Positions 32,751 to 42,434 are shown, numbered from the stretch's first letter. The stretch is DNA of 64,000 nucleotides from Bacteroidota bacterium (GCA_023394415.1 JAEXAR010000009.1:100027-164026); one strand, 5' to 3'. A program made the numbers and translations. The notes: a model not told the origin generated them from the letters alone.

Positions 32751-34761
32751 AAACTTTTTCCACCATTTCTTTTGCGCGCAAATCCAACTCGCTGGAACGA
32801 ATTGGGAAAAAGAATCGAAGCGGATTTTGGATTAAATATCTTACAATCTCTTTCAAAATCTCTTTTACACCTCCAAAAGTAATCTTTCGGGAACGAAGTG
32901 CCAACGCCATAGACAAACCAAAACTCACCAAAAAATTGAAAAAACCTATGAGGAAAACCGTGACGAATGCTACCCAAAAAGTATAAGAATCCACATTAAA
33001 ATCCTTTCCGTATAATCCGATAGCAAAATTACCTGCAGCAAAAGTAATGTGTCGGATGTCCAAATCTAAACCCAGAAACTTACCAACTGGACCTGTTACT
33101 CCAAGAAAAATCCCGAACCAAAAATTGGAAACAATTCCTGCCCAGTTTCTAGAATAGTATCTTGAAATTCCTTTTGCAGCTTTCTCACCAAGAATCCACT
33201 TGATAAGAGGATTTTTTTCAATTCTGCCGGGAATTTGATAGTAAACTGAATTGTTGCCCACATTTCCTGAGATTATTCCCGAAATAAAAAGATAAAATCC
33301 AGCAATACTGGCGTGTAAAAGTGCTTTTGAATTGAAAGGATCCAAATCGCGAAGCAAAACTGTAGATTTATCGGCAGCAAAATTTTGGTTAAACAACACA
33401 TCTAAACCATAAATAAGCGCCAATGATACAGGAAATGCCCAAAGAACATTTCCTACGAAAGCCACAAATTGTGAACGGAATAATTTTGAAATTAAATGGG
33501 CAAATTCACGGTAATTTTTACTGGTATTTTTGTCGTCAGAAAGAACTTTCGCCATTGTAGAAGCCGTCATTGCCGGTTGTTTTGTAGCAAGCGTGAATCC
33601 CATTAAATAAATCATAATAAATCCCATCGCATAATTGAAGGCATACATAAAAGCGTGAGAAAACTCACTGCCTTCTGCATAACCATAAAGCATTTTCAAA
33701 ATACAAAGCGCACCTACAATAACACCACCACCACTGGCTTTCCAGAACATTACCATATATTCTTTGATAGTAGAAGTAATATAGTGTGTTCCCGTTTCTG
33801 CTGTGTGATTGGTAATTAGGTGTGACAGCTGTCTCGTGCTGTCATCAAACAGTTCGGAGATATTATTCTTATGAGATTTATAATATAATATATTGAAAAC
33901 TAATTTTTTAGATTTCTTCAACAAGTCTTCATCATTATCAATAACTAACAAATCAATAATGTCTGAAATTCTGTTAATTTGTTGGCGTATTTTAAGCAGT
34001 GACTGATTGATTTTGCCCGTAATTCCATATTTTGCAGAGTTACGAAATGCTGTCTCTACAAACCCCAGACATTGGTTCAGATAGATTCTGATTTGTTTGA
34101 AATGCTGGTCTTTGGAATTAAGTTGATACAATGAATTTTTACGGAATTCAGCATTCAGTAAATCCATTTCGTCTTGCAAGGCCAAAAAAGGATTATCGTA
34201 GTTTCTGTACTCGGGAACCATATTGAGGACCTCTGCATCAAGCGCAACTCCAATAGCACGCCAAGCCAAAATATTGGAGGCAAATAATAGCTCTTTCTTT
34301 ACCGATTTTTTGGAAATAAAATCTGAAATTTCCAACAGTCGGAAAAGCTCGTCCATATCTTCATCCTCCACGTTCTGAAGCAGTTTCAAATCCTTTTCAG
34401 GTCTTACTGAGATGTAATCTACAAGATACCAAACCGAATTTTCGTTACCTACAGGAGGTAAAATTTTATCAAGAGTTCTTTTTTTAAGTTCCGGTATAAA
34501 TGCATTTTCCGAAAGAATGTTCGCTTCCGTTAAAGAAAGATTGAAGGGCTTGCCTTTGAAAACTTCTTTGAGGTAAATACTGAAATTAAGCCTTACCTCA
34601 TCATTATCTTTCAAAAACTGATTTACAGTTTTAAAATCTTTTGTTTTGATGCTGTGAAATACTTCAAACAAAGGATCCAAAGACTTCGTTTTATTTTCGA
34701 AACTAAAATATTTCTTTAGAACATCTTCAAAATTTTCTTTATTTGAGGTAAATATCTGCAT
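32728..34761 (-). CDS. Gcr/'site-specific recombinase'-annotated membrane protein
   Basis: A 677-residue protein whose N-terminal half is soluble and helical and whose C-terminal half has about nine hydrophobic segments (for example GGGVIVGALCILKML, FMIYLMGFTLATKQPA, FNFLVSFGLSMALALRSR). It matches the COG4389 family often labelled 'site-specific recombinase Gcr'. Nothing in it resembles a recombinase catalytic site; the multi-pass membrane architecture makes that name doubtful. The function should be treated as unknown. It is cotranscribed with nothing obvious upstream except mtgA, 9 nt before its start. Confidence 0.75.
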   Translation of the reverse strand: MQIFTSNKENFEDVLKKYFSFENKTKSLDPLFEVFHSIKTKDFKTVNQFLKDNDEVRLNFSIYLKEVFKGKPFNLSLTEANILSENAFIPELKKRTLDKILPPVGNENSVWYLVDYISVRPEKDLKLLQNVEDEDMDELFRLLEISDFISKKSVKKELLFASNILAWRAIGVALDAEVLNMVPEYRNYDNPFLALQDEMDLLNAEFRKNSLYQLNSKDQHFKQIRIYLNQCLGFVETAFRNSAKYGITGKINQSLLKIRQQINRISDIIDLLVIDNDEDLLKKSKKLVFNILYYKSHKNNISELFDDSTRQLSHLITNHTAETGTHYITSTIKEYMVMFWKASGGGVIVGALCILKMLYGYAEGSEFSHAFMYAFNYAMGFIMIYLMGFTLATKQPAMTASTMAKVLSDDKNTSKNYREFAHLISKLFRSQFVAFVGNVLWAFPVSLALIYGLDVLFNQNFAADKSTVLLRDLDPFNSKALLHASIAGFYLFISGIISGNVGNNSVYYQIPGRIEKNPLIKWILGEKAAKGISRYYSRNWAGIVSNFWFGIFLGVTGPVGKFLGLDLDIRHITFAAGNFAIGLYGKDFNVDSYTFWVAFVTVFLIGFFNFLVSFGLSMALALRSRKITFGGVKEILKEIVRYLIQNPLRFFFPIRSSELDLRAKEMVEKVSTKSGDH

Positions 34762-34770
34762 GTATTTATT

Positions 34771-35415
34771 TTACTTTAAAACCACGTGATTCATCTGACG
34801 CATAATCCAGTTATGTTTCTTGCGTAAGTATGACGACGGGTTTTTTGGATCATATTTCTGTGGATTTGGGAGTATCGCTGCAATCCAGGCAGCTTCACTT
34901 TTGGTGAGATCTTTAGAAGATTTACCAAAATAATATTTAGAAGCCGCTTCTACACCAAAAACGCCCTGTCCCATTTCTATTGAGTTGAGGTAACGTTCTA
35001 AAATGACATCTTTTCCCCAAATTTTTTCGATGATAAAAGTGTAAACCACTTCGAGGCCTTTCCTGATCCAGCTTCTGCCTTGCCACAAAAACACATTTTT
35101 TGCGGTTTGTTGTGATATGGTACTTCCGCCTTTTATGGTTTTACCTTTTTCGTTGTGTTTTAGTGCTTTTTCTATCGCCTGATAATCAAATCCGTTGTGT
35201 ACAAAAAACTTTTGGTCTTCGGAAGCAATAACTGCTTTTTTAACATTTTTACCCATTTCATCAGAAGAAATATAATCGCGGTGAAGCTTTCCATATTCCA
35301 TAATTCCGCCAATTTGTGTTAAGGTAATTGGTGGATTGAAGAAACGCCCTGCAACAATTCCTAAAATGTTGAGGATAATAAGGATGTAGACAATTTTTTT
35401 GATGAATTTCCACAT
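34771..35415 (-). CDS. mtgA: Monofunctional peptidoglycan glycosyltransferase
   Basis: GT51 enzyme that polymerises lipid II into glycan strands in the periplasm. The 214-residue protein has one N-terminal membrane anchor (IVYILIILNILGIVAG) and the five GT51 motifs, including ASEDQKFFVHNGFD with the catalytic glutamate, KGGSTISQQTAKNVFL, RYLNSIEMGQGVFGVEAASKYY and AAILPNPQKY. No transpeptidase domain is present. The start of the following Gcr-type gene is 9 nt downstream. A TATTTTTG element lies 17 nt before its ATG. Confidence 0.94.
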   Translation of the reverse strand: MWKFIKKIVYILIILNILGIVAGRFFNPPITLTQIGGIMEYGKLHRDYISSDEMGKNVKKAVIASEDQKFFVHNGFDYQAIEKALKHNEKGKTIKGGSTISQQTAKNVFLWQGRSWIRKGLEVVYTFIIEKIWGKDVILERYLNSIEMGQGVFGVEAASKYYFGKSSKDLTKSEAAWIAAILPNPQKYDPKNPSSYLRKKHNWIMRQMNHVVLK

Positions 35416-35432
35416 ATAACTTTCGGTGTTTG

Positions 35433-35440
35433 CAAAAATA
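35433..35440 (-). promoter_or_regulatory. -7 element of mtgA
   Basis: TATTTTTG on the reverse strand, an exact TAnnTTTG match, 17 nt before the mtgA ATG. No clear -33 TTG is visible. Confidence 0.5.
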
Positions 35441-35459
35441 AGAAATACAGATTAAACCA

Positions 35460-36506
35460 CTATTTCAGTTCTTTTAAATAAGTAAGTTGATCGTTTGGAA
35501 GTAATTGCGGATGAAAAATCTTGATATAATCTTTTAAAACCAAATCGGATCGTACCACACCACTTTCAAAAAAATCGTTGGCTTTATTTTTTTTTCTTCC
35601 GGTTACGGTATAAATTTTACCTTTTTGAAAGACATTTAGTTTTTGGTAGGCTGGGTTCATCATGAGCAAGCTTTTTTTGGTGTTGTGATTTCCCGCATTA
35701 ACCCACAATTCAGCTTCAGCCGATTTTACAAAAACTTCTTCAAAACTCATCGGAACGGCTTTGTTTTCAGCATTATTTTTAAGAATATAATTTCCGCCTG
35801 CATCGTTTACAAACTGCGCCAACTGTGTTTTTCCACCAGGCATAAACCATTGGTTACCATAAATTTCGTTGGCTAAAACCGTTGGCTTTTCATTTATTTT
35901 TTGAGTTAAATTTTTCAACGAATCATAACGACTTTCTATTTCATTGTATCGTGCAACAGAAGCTTTATCCATGCCGAAAAGTTTGCCAAAAAGCAGCAGG
36001 TATTTCGATTTTTCTAAAGGATTTTGTTCCAAATACTCATCAAGAAAAATAACTTCTATCCCATTTTTTTTCAACAGATCATAAGTATTATCAAAGCTGG
36101 CGATGTGATTGGTGATAACGGCATCGGGTTTTAGAGCAAGAATTTTTTCAACATTATATTTTTGTTCATTCCCTACATCAGCAATTTTTCCTTCCTTAAT
36201 CAAACTCAAAACTTTTTCTGAATAAATATATTCCGGACTTGAAACGCCTGCAATTCTCTCTTCCTGCCCCAGCTCTGTAAAATAGCCTACCAAACTTGCA
36301 TTCAGCAAGACAATCTTCTTTAAAGGTAACTTGGAATTTGGGATATAAAATTCAAATTTACCTGATTTTATCCTTAAAGATTGAGAATCCTTCATCAATT
36401 GAACCCGATCTGATATCTTCTCCCAATTATTTTCTTTTTTATAAGTTTCTTTTTTACAGGAAATTATAATAAAAAAGAGCAGTAATGCGAATATTTTGAC
36501 TTTCAT
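35460..36506 (-). CDS. Periplasmic-binding lipoprotein, siderophore/cobalamin type
   Basis: A 348-residue substrate-binding protein of the BtuF/FhuD helical-backbone class. The signal peptide ends IISC, a lipobox, so it is lipid-anchored. ERIAGVSSPEYIYS and KPDAVITN form the first lobe, and ANEIYGNQWFMPGGKTQLAQFVNDAGG the second, as in ABC uptake of metal chelates. No permease or ATPase gene is adjacent, so its partners are elsewhere. A CAATTTTG sequence about 10 nt before the ATG may serve as a one-mismatch -7 element. Confidence 0.82.
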   Translation of the reverse strand: MKVKIFALLLFFIIISCKKETYKKENNWEKISDRVQLMKDSQSLRIKSGKFEFYIPNSKLPLKKIVLLNASLVGYFTELGQEERIAGVSSPEYIYSEKVLSLIKEGKIADVGNEQKYNVEKILALKPDAVITNHIASFDNTYDLLKKNGIEVIFLDEYLEQNPLEKSKYLLLFGKLFGMDKASVARYNEIESRYDSLKNLTQKINEKPTVLANEIYGNQWFMPGGKTQLAQFVNDAGGNYILKNNAENKAVPMSFEEVFVKSAEAELWVNAGNHNTKKSLLMMNPAYQKLNVFQKGKIYTVTGRKKNKANDFFESGVVRSDLVLKDYIKIFHPQLLPNDQLTYLKELK

Positions 36507-36530
36507 CTTTCAAAGAAAACAAAATTGTGC

Positions 36531-36538
36531 TATATTTG
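36531..36538 (+). promoter_or_regulatory. -7 element of tRNA-Arg
   Basis: TATATTTG, an exact TAnnTTTG match, 19 nt upstream of the mature tRNA 5' end. Confidence 0.6.
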
Positions 36539-36557
36539 CAAACCGTAAAACGAAACT

Positions 36558-36631
36558 GGACGCGTAGCTCAATTGGATAGAGCGTCAGATTACGGCTCTG
36601 AAGGTTGAGGGTTCGACTCCTTCCGCGTTCA
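36558..36631 (+). tRNA. tRNA-Arg (ACG)
   Basis: A 74-nt cloverleaf. Acceptor GGACGCG pairs with CGCGTTC (one G-U) and the discriminator base is A. The anticodon stem TCAGA/TCTGA encloses TTACGGC, giving anticodon ACG, which after deamination to inosine reads CGU, CGC and CGA. The T-arm contains GTTCGACTC. CCA is not encoded. Confidence 0.95.
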
Positions 36632-36633
36632 CA

Positions 36634-36666
36634 AAGGGAAATTTCAAATGAAGTTTCCCTTTTTTA
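36634..36666 (+). terminator. tRNA-Arg terminator
   Basis: Arms AAGGGAAA (36634-36641) and TTTCCCTT (36654-36661) followed by a T run. Confidence 0.7.
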
Positions 36667-36696
36667 TTTTATTTTTACAAAAAATTTCAGCGTTTA

Positions 36697-37392
36697 ATGT
36701 CACTTCAAATCATCAATCTCACCAAAAAATTCGGCCAACAAATTGCGCTGAACGATATTAATTTAAGCATTGATAAAAACGAAATTATCGGACTTCTGGG
36801 ACCAAATGGTGCAGGAAAATCCACCCTGATGAAATCTATTGTTGGAGCCATAAAAATTGACGAAGGACAAATAATCTTCCAAGGGAAAGATATCACCGAA
36901 AGTGAAACCGAAAGCAAAAAAAACATCGGTTTCCTGCCGGAAAACAATCCACTTTACAACGAAATGTATGTGAAAGAATACCTTCAGTTTGTGGCGGACA
37001 TTCATAAAATTTCAAAATCAAGAGTGGATGAAGTGATTGATCTGGTTGGAATTACCCCGGAAAAATCAAAAAAAATAGGGCAACTTTCTAAAGGTTACAA
37101 ACAACGTGTGGGACTTGCCCAAGCCATTTTACACCAGCCGGATTTACTGATTTTGGATGAACCTACTAATGGACTAGATCCTAATCAAATTATCGAAATC
37201 AGAAACGTGATTAAAGAAATTGGCAATGAAAAAACGGTCATTCTTTCTACTCACATTATGCAAGAAGTGGAAGCACTTTGCAACCGTGTTATACTCATTC
37301 ATCATGGAAATATCATTCAGGATTCGCCAATTGAAGAATTTAAAGGAAAATTTGAAAGTTTGGAAGAGGCTTTTCAGCGTTACACGAGTTAA
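36697..37392 (+). CDS. ABC transporter ATPase, GldA-like
   Basis: A 231-residue ABC ATPase with Walker A GPNGAGKST, Q-loop region NIGFLPENNPLYNEM, signature LSKGYKQRVGLAQAI, Walker B LLILDEPTNGLDP and switch histidine STHIMQEVE. The sequence style and LPENNPLY resemble GldA, the gliding-motility ABC ATPase of Bacteroidota. It is shorter than the roughly 300 residues I recall for GldA, apparently lacking most of the C-terminal domain, although it still ends SLEEAFQRYTS. gldF and gldG are not adjacent. The gldA identity is therefore open. A TTCGAG-type repeat starts a few nt after the stop. Confidence 0.75.
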   Translation: MSLQIINLTKKFGQQIALNDINLSIDKNEIIGLLGPNGAGKSTLMKSIVGAIKIDEGQIIFQGKDITESETESKKNIGFLPENNPLYNEMYVKEYLQFVADIHKISKSRVDEVIDLVGITPEKSKKIGQLSKGYKQRVGLAQAILHQPDLLILDEPTNGLDPNQIIEIRNVIKEIGNEKTVILSTHIMQEVEALCNRVILIHHGNIIQDSPIEEFKGKFESLEEAFQRYTS

Positions 37393-37394
37393 TT

Positions 37395-37422
37395 TTGAGG
37401 TTCGAAGTTCGAGATACTCGGG
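37395..37422. repeat. TTCGAG-type repeat
   Basis: GAGGTTCGAAGTTCGAGATAC followed by TCGGG, the same unit as the arms at 31890-31947 and 32394-32459, directly behind the GldA-like gene. Confidence 0.55.
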
Positions 37423-37452
37423 AAATTTAAAGCTAATCACAAATCAAAATAA

Positions 37453-37482
37453 AAACCGCTCCGTAAACATACGGAGCGGTTT
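37453..37482. terminator. Bidirectional terminator, GldA-like / RND operon
   Basis: Perfect 12-bp arms AAACCGCTCCGT and ACGGAGCGGTTT with a 6-nt loop between two converging transcription units. Confidence 0.85.
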
Positions 37483-37502
37483 CGTTTAACATTTCTAATA
37501 AA

Positions 37503-40500
37503 CTATATTTCAGAATCTGTGTCTTTTCTTGGATGCATTTCAAATTCTTCCGGATAAAGTGCTTTCAGCCTTTCGATTTCGGCAGCATCGTCTTCCGCAT
37601 CGTGAGAATGTTTTTCAACATATTTTCTTCTTCGGTTAATTTTACGTTTTGAAATGATGTAGAACATCACCGGAACGATAATTAACGTAAGGAAGGTAGC
37701 GAATGTCAATCCGAAGATTATAGTCCATGCCAAAGGTCCCCAAAATGCAACGTTATCACCACCCAAAGAGATATGCGGATTTAAGGTTGTAAGGAACGAA
37801 GCCACATCAAAATTAAGTCCTACAGCCAAAGGAATTAGACCTAAAACTGCAGTAGTAGCCGTTAATAATACCGGGCGAAGACGTTCTTTACCAGACTCAA
37901 TAATGATTTCCTTCACTTCGTCCAATTCTAAATCGTCGTGCGTTTCTACACCTTTTTCGGCAATTTTTTCATCGAGTTTCAGTACGAAGAAGTCCATCAA
38001 TACAATACCATTTTTCACCACAACACCTGCGAGTGAGATAATTCCCATCATCGTCATCAGGATTACGAAATCCATTCCTGTAATTGCTAAACCGAGGAAT
38101 ACGCCGGCAAAACTTAACAAAATGGTCGTCATAATGATGAGCGTTTTGGATAACGAATTGAACTGATAAACAATAATCGCCGTAACCATAGCCATTGCGA
38201 GGAATAATGCGAACAATAAGAAATTCATATTTTTCGCCTGCTCTTCCTGCTCACCACCAAATTTGTAAGTAATTCCGTCCGGTGTTTTATAACTCTCGAG
38301 GGATTTTTTGATTTTTCCTACAATTTCATTAGAATTAAAATCTTTCAATACATTCGAATATACCATAATCGTTCTGGTATTGTCTTTTCTTTTAATTTTA
38401 TTGAATGTAAAGGATTCCTGCATTTTCGCAAACGCCGATATTGGAACCTGAACTGGCCCTTCAGGACCGTTCAATGTAATTGGCTGGTTGAAAAGAATGC
38501 TTCGGTTTCTTCTTTGGTCTTCCTGCAAACGTACAGAAATATCATAATCGTCTTTCAAATCTTTAAAAGTTGAAATATCCTGTCCAAACAATGCTCTACG
38601 AAGAGTAATTCCGGTATAGGCAGTAGAAACTCCTAGATTTCCGGCAGTTTCACGATCGATATCAATGATAAGTTCCGGACTTTCTTTGTTCACATCTGTC
38701 TGCAGTTTTTCAATCCCCTGAATTCCCTGTCCGTTAATGTAGGTTATCATTTTATTGGCTTCTACCAAAAGATTGTCGTAATCATCCCCTTTCAATTCAA
38801 TAGAAATTGGATAACCAACAGGTGGACCATTTTGATTGGCTTCAACAATAATATTTAATCCCGGAATTTGTGGCATCGCTTTACGGAGATCTTCCATCAC
38901 ATCAGAAGTTTTAATTCCACGGCGATGACCATATTCTACATAAGTAATGGTAATTTTTGATTTGAAAGGTGTTTCTGCTGCAGAACCTGCGTCAACCTGC
39001 GGATTTACAGCACCTTTACCCACTTGTGTTACCATCGATTCAATAAGGTAATTTTCATTGCCTTCTTTATATTGATTCAGAACTCCGAGAACGCGTTGCT
39101 CTACAATTTTGGTCGCCTGATTGGTTTTTCCAATGTCAGTTCCCTGTGGATATTCCATATAAATCATAGTTTGTTTCGGCTCGCTTTCCGGGAAGAACAA
39201 TACTTTTGAGCGTCCAATTCCCATCATTACACCATAAAGGAAAAATGAGAAAAACAGCACTCCGAATACTCCTAAGAACCAATTTCTTGGTTTTTTACCT
39301 TGTAATAAATTCCCCAAAAATCCCTGATACTTCTTGGCCAACCTTGGGAAGAAAGTATATTGGAAATGTTCAATCTTATCGTGGAAAAAGTTTTTGTATG
39401 ACCAAATTGCTATAATAGCCAACACCGAAAATGTGGTAACACCAAGGAAATAAGGAACTCCCGTAATCAATCTTAACGCCCCAAAAATAACAGCAATGAT
39501 TCCAAATATCAAAGTGTATTTTTTAGCCTGACTTTGGGTTAGGTTTTTATTATCCAAAGACATAGAACCTCCCGTCATAGAAGCATTAATTACCAATGCT
39601 ACGAATAAAGACGCCATTAAAGTTACTGAAATCGTAATCGGGAAATACTTCATAAAAGCACCCATAATTCCCGGCCAAAGTAACATTGGAAGGAAAGCAA
39701 AAACCGTGGTTAAGGTAGAGGTAATTACCGGAAAGGCGATTTCACCAATACCATATTTGGAAGCGAGACGCCTTGGTAAACCTTTTTCCATATTGGCGTA
39801 CACGTTATCTACCACCACAATTCCGTCATCCACAAGCATACCGAGACCCATAATCATAGCGAAAAGTACCATCGTATTAAGTGTAACTCCCGAAAAATGC
39901 AAAATTGCAAAAGCAATTAACATCGAAAGTGGAATTGCCGTACCTACGAACAGGGCGTTTTTCATTCCCATTGAGAAACTTAAAACCGCCATTACGAGCA
40001 GGATACCGATTAAGATGTGGTTCGCGAGTTCGTTTACCTGATGTTCCACCTGCGTAGATTGGTCAGAGGTTAAGGAAATTTCCAGATCTTTTGGAAGATA
40101 GGTTTTCTTCGCTTCGTCAATTTTTACTTTTGCCTGATCAATTGCCGCAATCATATTGGTTCCGGCACGTTTTTTCAGGTTAATCATTACCACATCATTT
40201 CCGGATTCTCTGGCGTAGGTGGTTTTTTCTTTTTCTTTGAATTCAACGGTTGCGATATCCTGTATCCTTACACCCGGTTTCACAAAAAAGCCTTTCAAAT
40301 CATCTGGCGAAGAAATCTGCCCTTTTATTCTCACGTTAGTACGATTGCCTTCCGTAATTAAATTACCTCCGGAAATGGTCATATTTTCGTTACGAATAGC
40401 ACCAATAATTTGGTCGAAACTTACACCGGCAGCATTCATTTTAAATAAATCTACAGCTACTTCCACCTCATTATCGTCCACACCTACAATCTGAGCTTCC

Positions 40501-41060
40501 TTTACTTCAGGGATATCTTCCAAATCATCCTTAATGTCTTCAGCAAAATTTTTCAAATCAAATTTTGAATAATTACCTTTTACGTTGATATTCAGAATTG
40601 GAAATTCTTCAGAAATATTAAGATCGAAAACGTTGGGCTCTACTTTTGAACTGGAGTCCATTGTTGGCCAGTCTTGGTCGCCTTTGGCTTTATCTACCTC
40701 ATCTTTAATCCTTTGTTTAGCTTCGGCTAGTTTTACCTTCTCATCGAATTCAACAATAATCAAAGAATAATCCTGAAACGTGTTGGAACTTACTTTATTA
40801 ACCCCTGAAACGTTTTTAAATTTATCTTCCAGTTCTTTAGTAACCACTTTTTCCACATCTTCAGCAGAGTTTCCTGGATAAATGGAAGAAATGTAAATAT
40901 TGTTTTGTACCACTTCCGGAAAACTCTCCCTCGGCATCGAGAAAAAGGAAAATATCCCTAAAATAAGGATGATAAAGGTAATCACATAAACCGTGGTACG
41001 GTTATCAACAGCCCAGCTCGAGAGCAGAGATTCCTTTTCGTGGTGATTTTTTTTGTCCAT
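37503..41060 (-). CDS. RND-family efflux permease
   Basis: A 1,185-residue inner-membrane proton/drug antiporter of the AcrB-like class. Residues 20-40 form the first helix (TVYVITFIILILGIFSFF) followed by the porter start PRESFPEV. GLGMLVDDGIVVVDNV in helix 4 carries the paired Asp of the proton relay. Two halves of about six helices each flank the large periplasmic loops. Two extra hydrophobic helices (about 540-590) and a long acidic C-terminal tail (KHSHDAEDDAAEIERLKALYP) make it longer than AcrB. It is the last gene of tetR-tolC-adaptor-permease. Substrates are unknown. Confidence 0.92.
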   Translation of the reverse strand: MDKKNHHEKESLLSSWAVDNRTTVYVITFIILILGIFSFFSMPRESFPEVVQNNIYISSIYPGNSAEDVEKVVTKELEDKFKNVSGVNKVSSNTFQDYSLIIVEFDEKVKLAEAKQRIKDEVDKAKGDQDWPTMDSSSKVEPNVFDLNISEEFPILNINVKGNYSKFDLKNFAEDIKDDLEDIPEVKEAQIVGVDDNEVEVAVDLFKMNAAGVSFDQIIGAIRNENMTISGGNLITEGNRTNVRIKGQISSPDDLKGFFVKPGVRIQDIATVEFKEKEKTTYARESGNDVVMINLKKRAGTNMIAAIDQAKVKIDEAKKTYLPKDLEISLTSDQSTQVEHQVNELANHILIGILLVMAVLSFSMGMKNALFVGTAIPLSMLIAFAILHFSGVTLNTMVLFAMIMGLGMLVDDGIVVVDNVYANMEKGLPRRLASKYGIGEIAFPVITSTLTTVFAFLPMLLWPGIMGAFMKYFPITISVTLMASLFVALVINASMTGGSMSLDNKNLTQSQAKKYTLIFGIIAVIFGALRLITGVPYFLGVTTFSVLAIIAIWSYKNFFHDKIEHFQYTFFPRLAKKYQGFLGNLLQGKKPRNWFLGVFGVLFFSFFLYGVMMGIGRSKVLFFPESEPKQTMIYMEYPQGTDIGKTNQATKIVEQRVLGVLNQYKEGNENYLIESMVTQVGKGAVNPQVDAGSAAETPFKSKITITYVEYGHRRGIKTSDVMEDLRKAMPQIPGLNIIVEANQNGPPVGYPISIELKGDDYDNLLVEANKMITYINGQGIQGIEKLQTDVNKESPELIIDIDRETAGNLGVSTAYTGITLRRALFGQDISTFKDLKDDYDISVRLQEDQRRNRSILFNQPITLNGPEGPVQVPISAFAKMQESFTFNKIKRKDNTRTIMVYSNVLKDFNSNEIVGKIKKSLESYKTPDGITYKFGGEQEEQAKNMNFLLFALFLAMAMVTAIIVYQFNSLSKTLIIMTTILLSFAGVFLGLAITGMDFVILMTMMGIISLAGVVVKNGIVLMDFFVLKLDEKIAEKGVETHDDLELDEVKEIIIESGKERLRPVLLTATTAVLGLIPLAVGLNFDVASFLTTLNPHISLGGDNVAFWGPLAWTIIFGLTFATFLTLIIVPVMFYIISKRKINRRRKYVEKHSHDAEDDAAEIERLKALYPEEFEMHPRKDTDSEI

Positions 41061-41150
41061 AATGTTATGCTTTCGGCTTTCGGCAATTTGCTTTCGGCTT
41101 TTGCAATGTATTACTTGCTGGTTGCCAAATGCTAGTTGCTGAAAGCATTT
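41061..41150. repeat. CTTTCGGC / TTGCTG spacer repeat
   Basis: A 90-nt spacer inside the efflux operon. It holds three CTTTCGGC units (ATGCTTTCGGC at the left) and TTGCTGGTTGCC/TAGTTGCTGAAAGCAT at the right; ATGCTTTC and GAAAGCAT pair as outer arms. It may attenuate expression of the permease gene. Confidence 0.5.
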
Positions 41151-42404
41151 TTACTGAATTTTTATTTTCTGTCCGTCTGTAAGGTTTTTAGAACCATCGA
41201 GTATGATATTATCACCTGCTTTTAGTCCAGTAGAAATTTCTATTGAATTTTCGGATTTTTCACCTTCGTTCACATAGACTTTCTTGGCAATAGCATTCTG
41301 TCCATTTATATTTACCGCTACAAAAACATATTTACGTTTTGCTGCATCTTCGTAAACATACTGCGCCGGAACTTGTATAGCATTTGGATTAACATAATCC
41401 TGAATTTGAACCTGTGCTAAAAGATTTGGCTTCACAATACCACCTTCACCGGAAATAGGAACTTCAATTTTGAAAGTTCTGGTAGCAGGATCGATATAAT
41501 TACCCACCAATCTTACACTTGAACTTAGAGTTTTATTTAAAGTCGGAAGGAAAATCTTAACACCTGTTCCTTGTCTTACTTTTGCAAGATAAGTTTCCGG
41601 AACGTTGGCCTCAACACGCATTGTTCCTAAAGAAATTAGCTTGATGATATTGCTTCCCGGCGTTACCACCTGTCCGTTTTGCGTAATCACATCATCTACA
41701 ACTCCACTGAAAGGCGCTACAATAGCTGTTTTAGCTAAATTTGCTCTTACTGCATCAGCTGCTTTCTGCGTTGCTGAAACCTGGCTTTGCAAACCTGAAA
41801 CCTGCCTTTGAGCTGCTTCGTAATTGGTTTTCGACTGCAAATACTGAAACTCAGAACCAATTTTTTGTTTCCATAGTGAAGATTGCTTTTCATAAGCAAT
41901 TCTTGCCAAATTAGCATTAGATTGCGCTGCTCCTAATTGAGCTTTAATAGTAGAAACCGAAATTAAAGCTTGCTGATACTGATCACGCAAACCGCCGTCT
42001 GCAACTCTACCAATCACTTGTCCACGACCAACATACTGACCTTTTCTCACAAAAAGAGAAAGTGTACCTGCAAACTGTGGCTGCACCATAACATCCTGAT
42101 CGGTTGTAACATTTCCTTGAATTTCGATGCTGTGAACGAAGTTGGAAAGTTCAAGTTTACGTACCTGAACAAAACCGCTCGCCACATCTGAAACACCCAG
42201 AGTGCTTAAGCCAGCATCAATTTGCCCCATTACTTGGTTGAGGCTGTCCATTTTATATTTTTGTCGGTCTTTATAAGCCTGAAGTCCTTTAATATCTTTG
42301 TTTTTGATTAAAGTTTCCAGACGTTCATCTTTCACCGTAGTTTCTTTCTTGCACGACTGTGTGAAAGACGCAAGAACGATTAGTGGAATTAATATTTTTC
42401 GCAT
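41151..42404 (-). CDS. RND efflux periplasmic adaptor subunit
   Basis: Membrane-fusion protein linking the RND permease to the TolC channel. The 417 residues begin with a lipobox (LASFTQSC), so it is lipid-anchored. The biotinyl-lipoyl half-motifs (FAGTLSLFVRKGQYVGRGQVIGRV and IVAPFSGVVDDVITQNGQVVTPG) flank a coiled-coil hairpin (about residues 145-215), followed by a beta-barrel and a membrane-proximal domain. It is the third gene of the operon and is separated from the permease gene by a 90-nt repeat-bearing spacer. Confidence 0.92.
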   Translation of the reverse strand: MRKILIPLIVLASFTQSCKKETTVKDERLETLIKNKDIKGLQAYKDRQKYKMDSLNQVMGQIDAGLSTLGVSDVASGFVQVRKLELSNFVHSIEIQGNVTTDQDVMVQPQFAGTLSLFVRKGQYVGRGQVIGRVADGGLRDQYQQALISVSTIKAQLGAAQSNANLARIAYEKQSSLWKQKIGSEFQYLQSKTNYEAAQRQVSGLQSQVSATQKAADAVRANLAKTAIVAPFSGVVDDVITQNGQVVTPGSNIIKLISLGTMRVEANVPETYLAKVRQGTGVKIFLPTLNKTLSSSVRLVGNYIDPATRTFKIEVPISGEGGIVKPNLLAQVQIQDYVNPNAIQVPAQYVYEDAAKRKYVFVAVNINGQNAIAKKVYVNEGEKSENSIEISTGLKAGDNIILDGSKNLTDGQKIKIQ

Positions 42405-42434
42405 TGTAATGTATTTTCTAATTTAATTTGAGTT

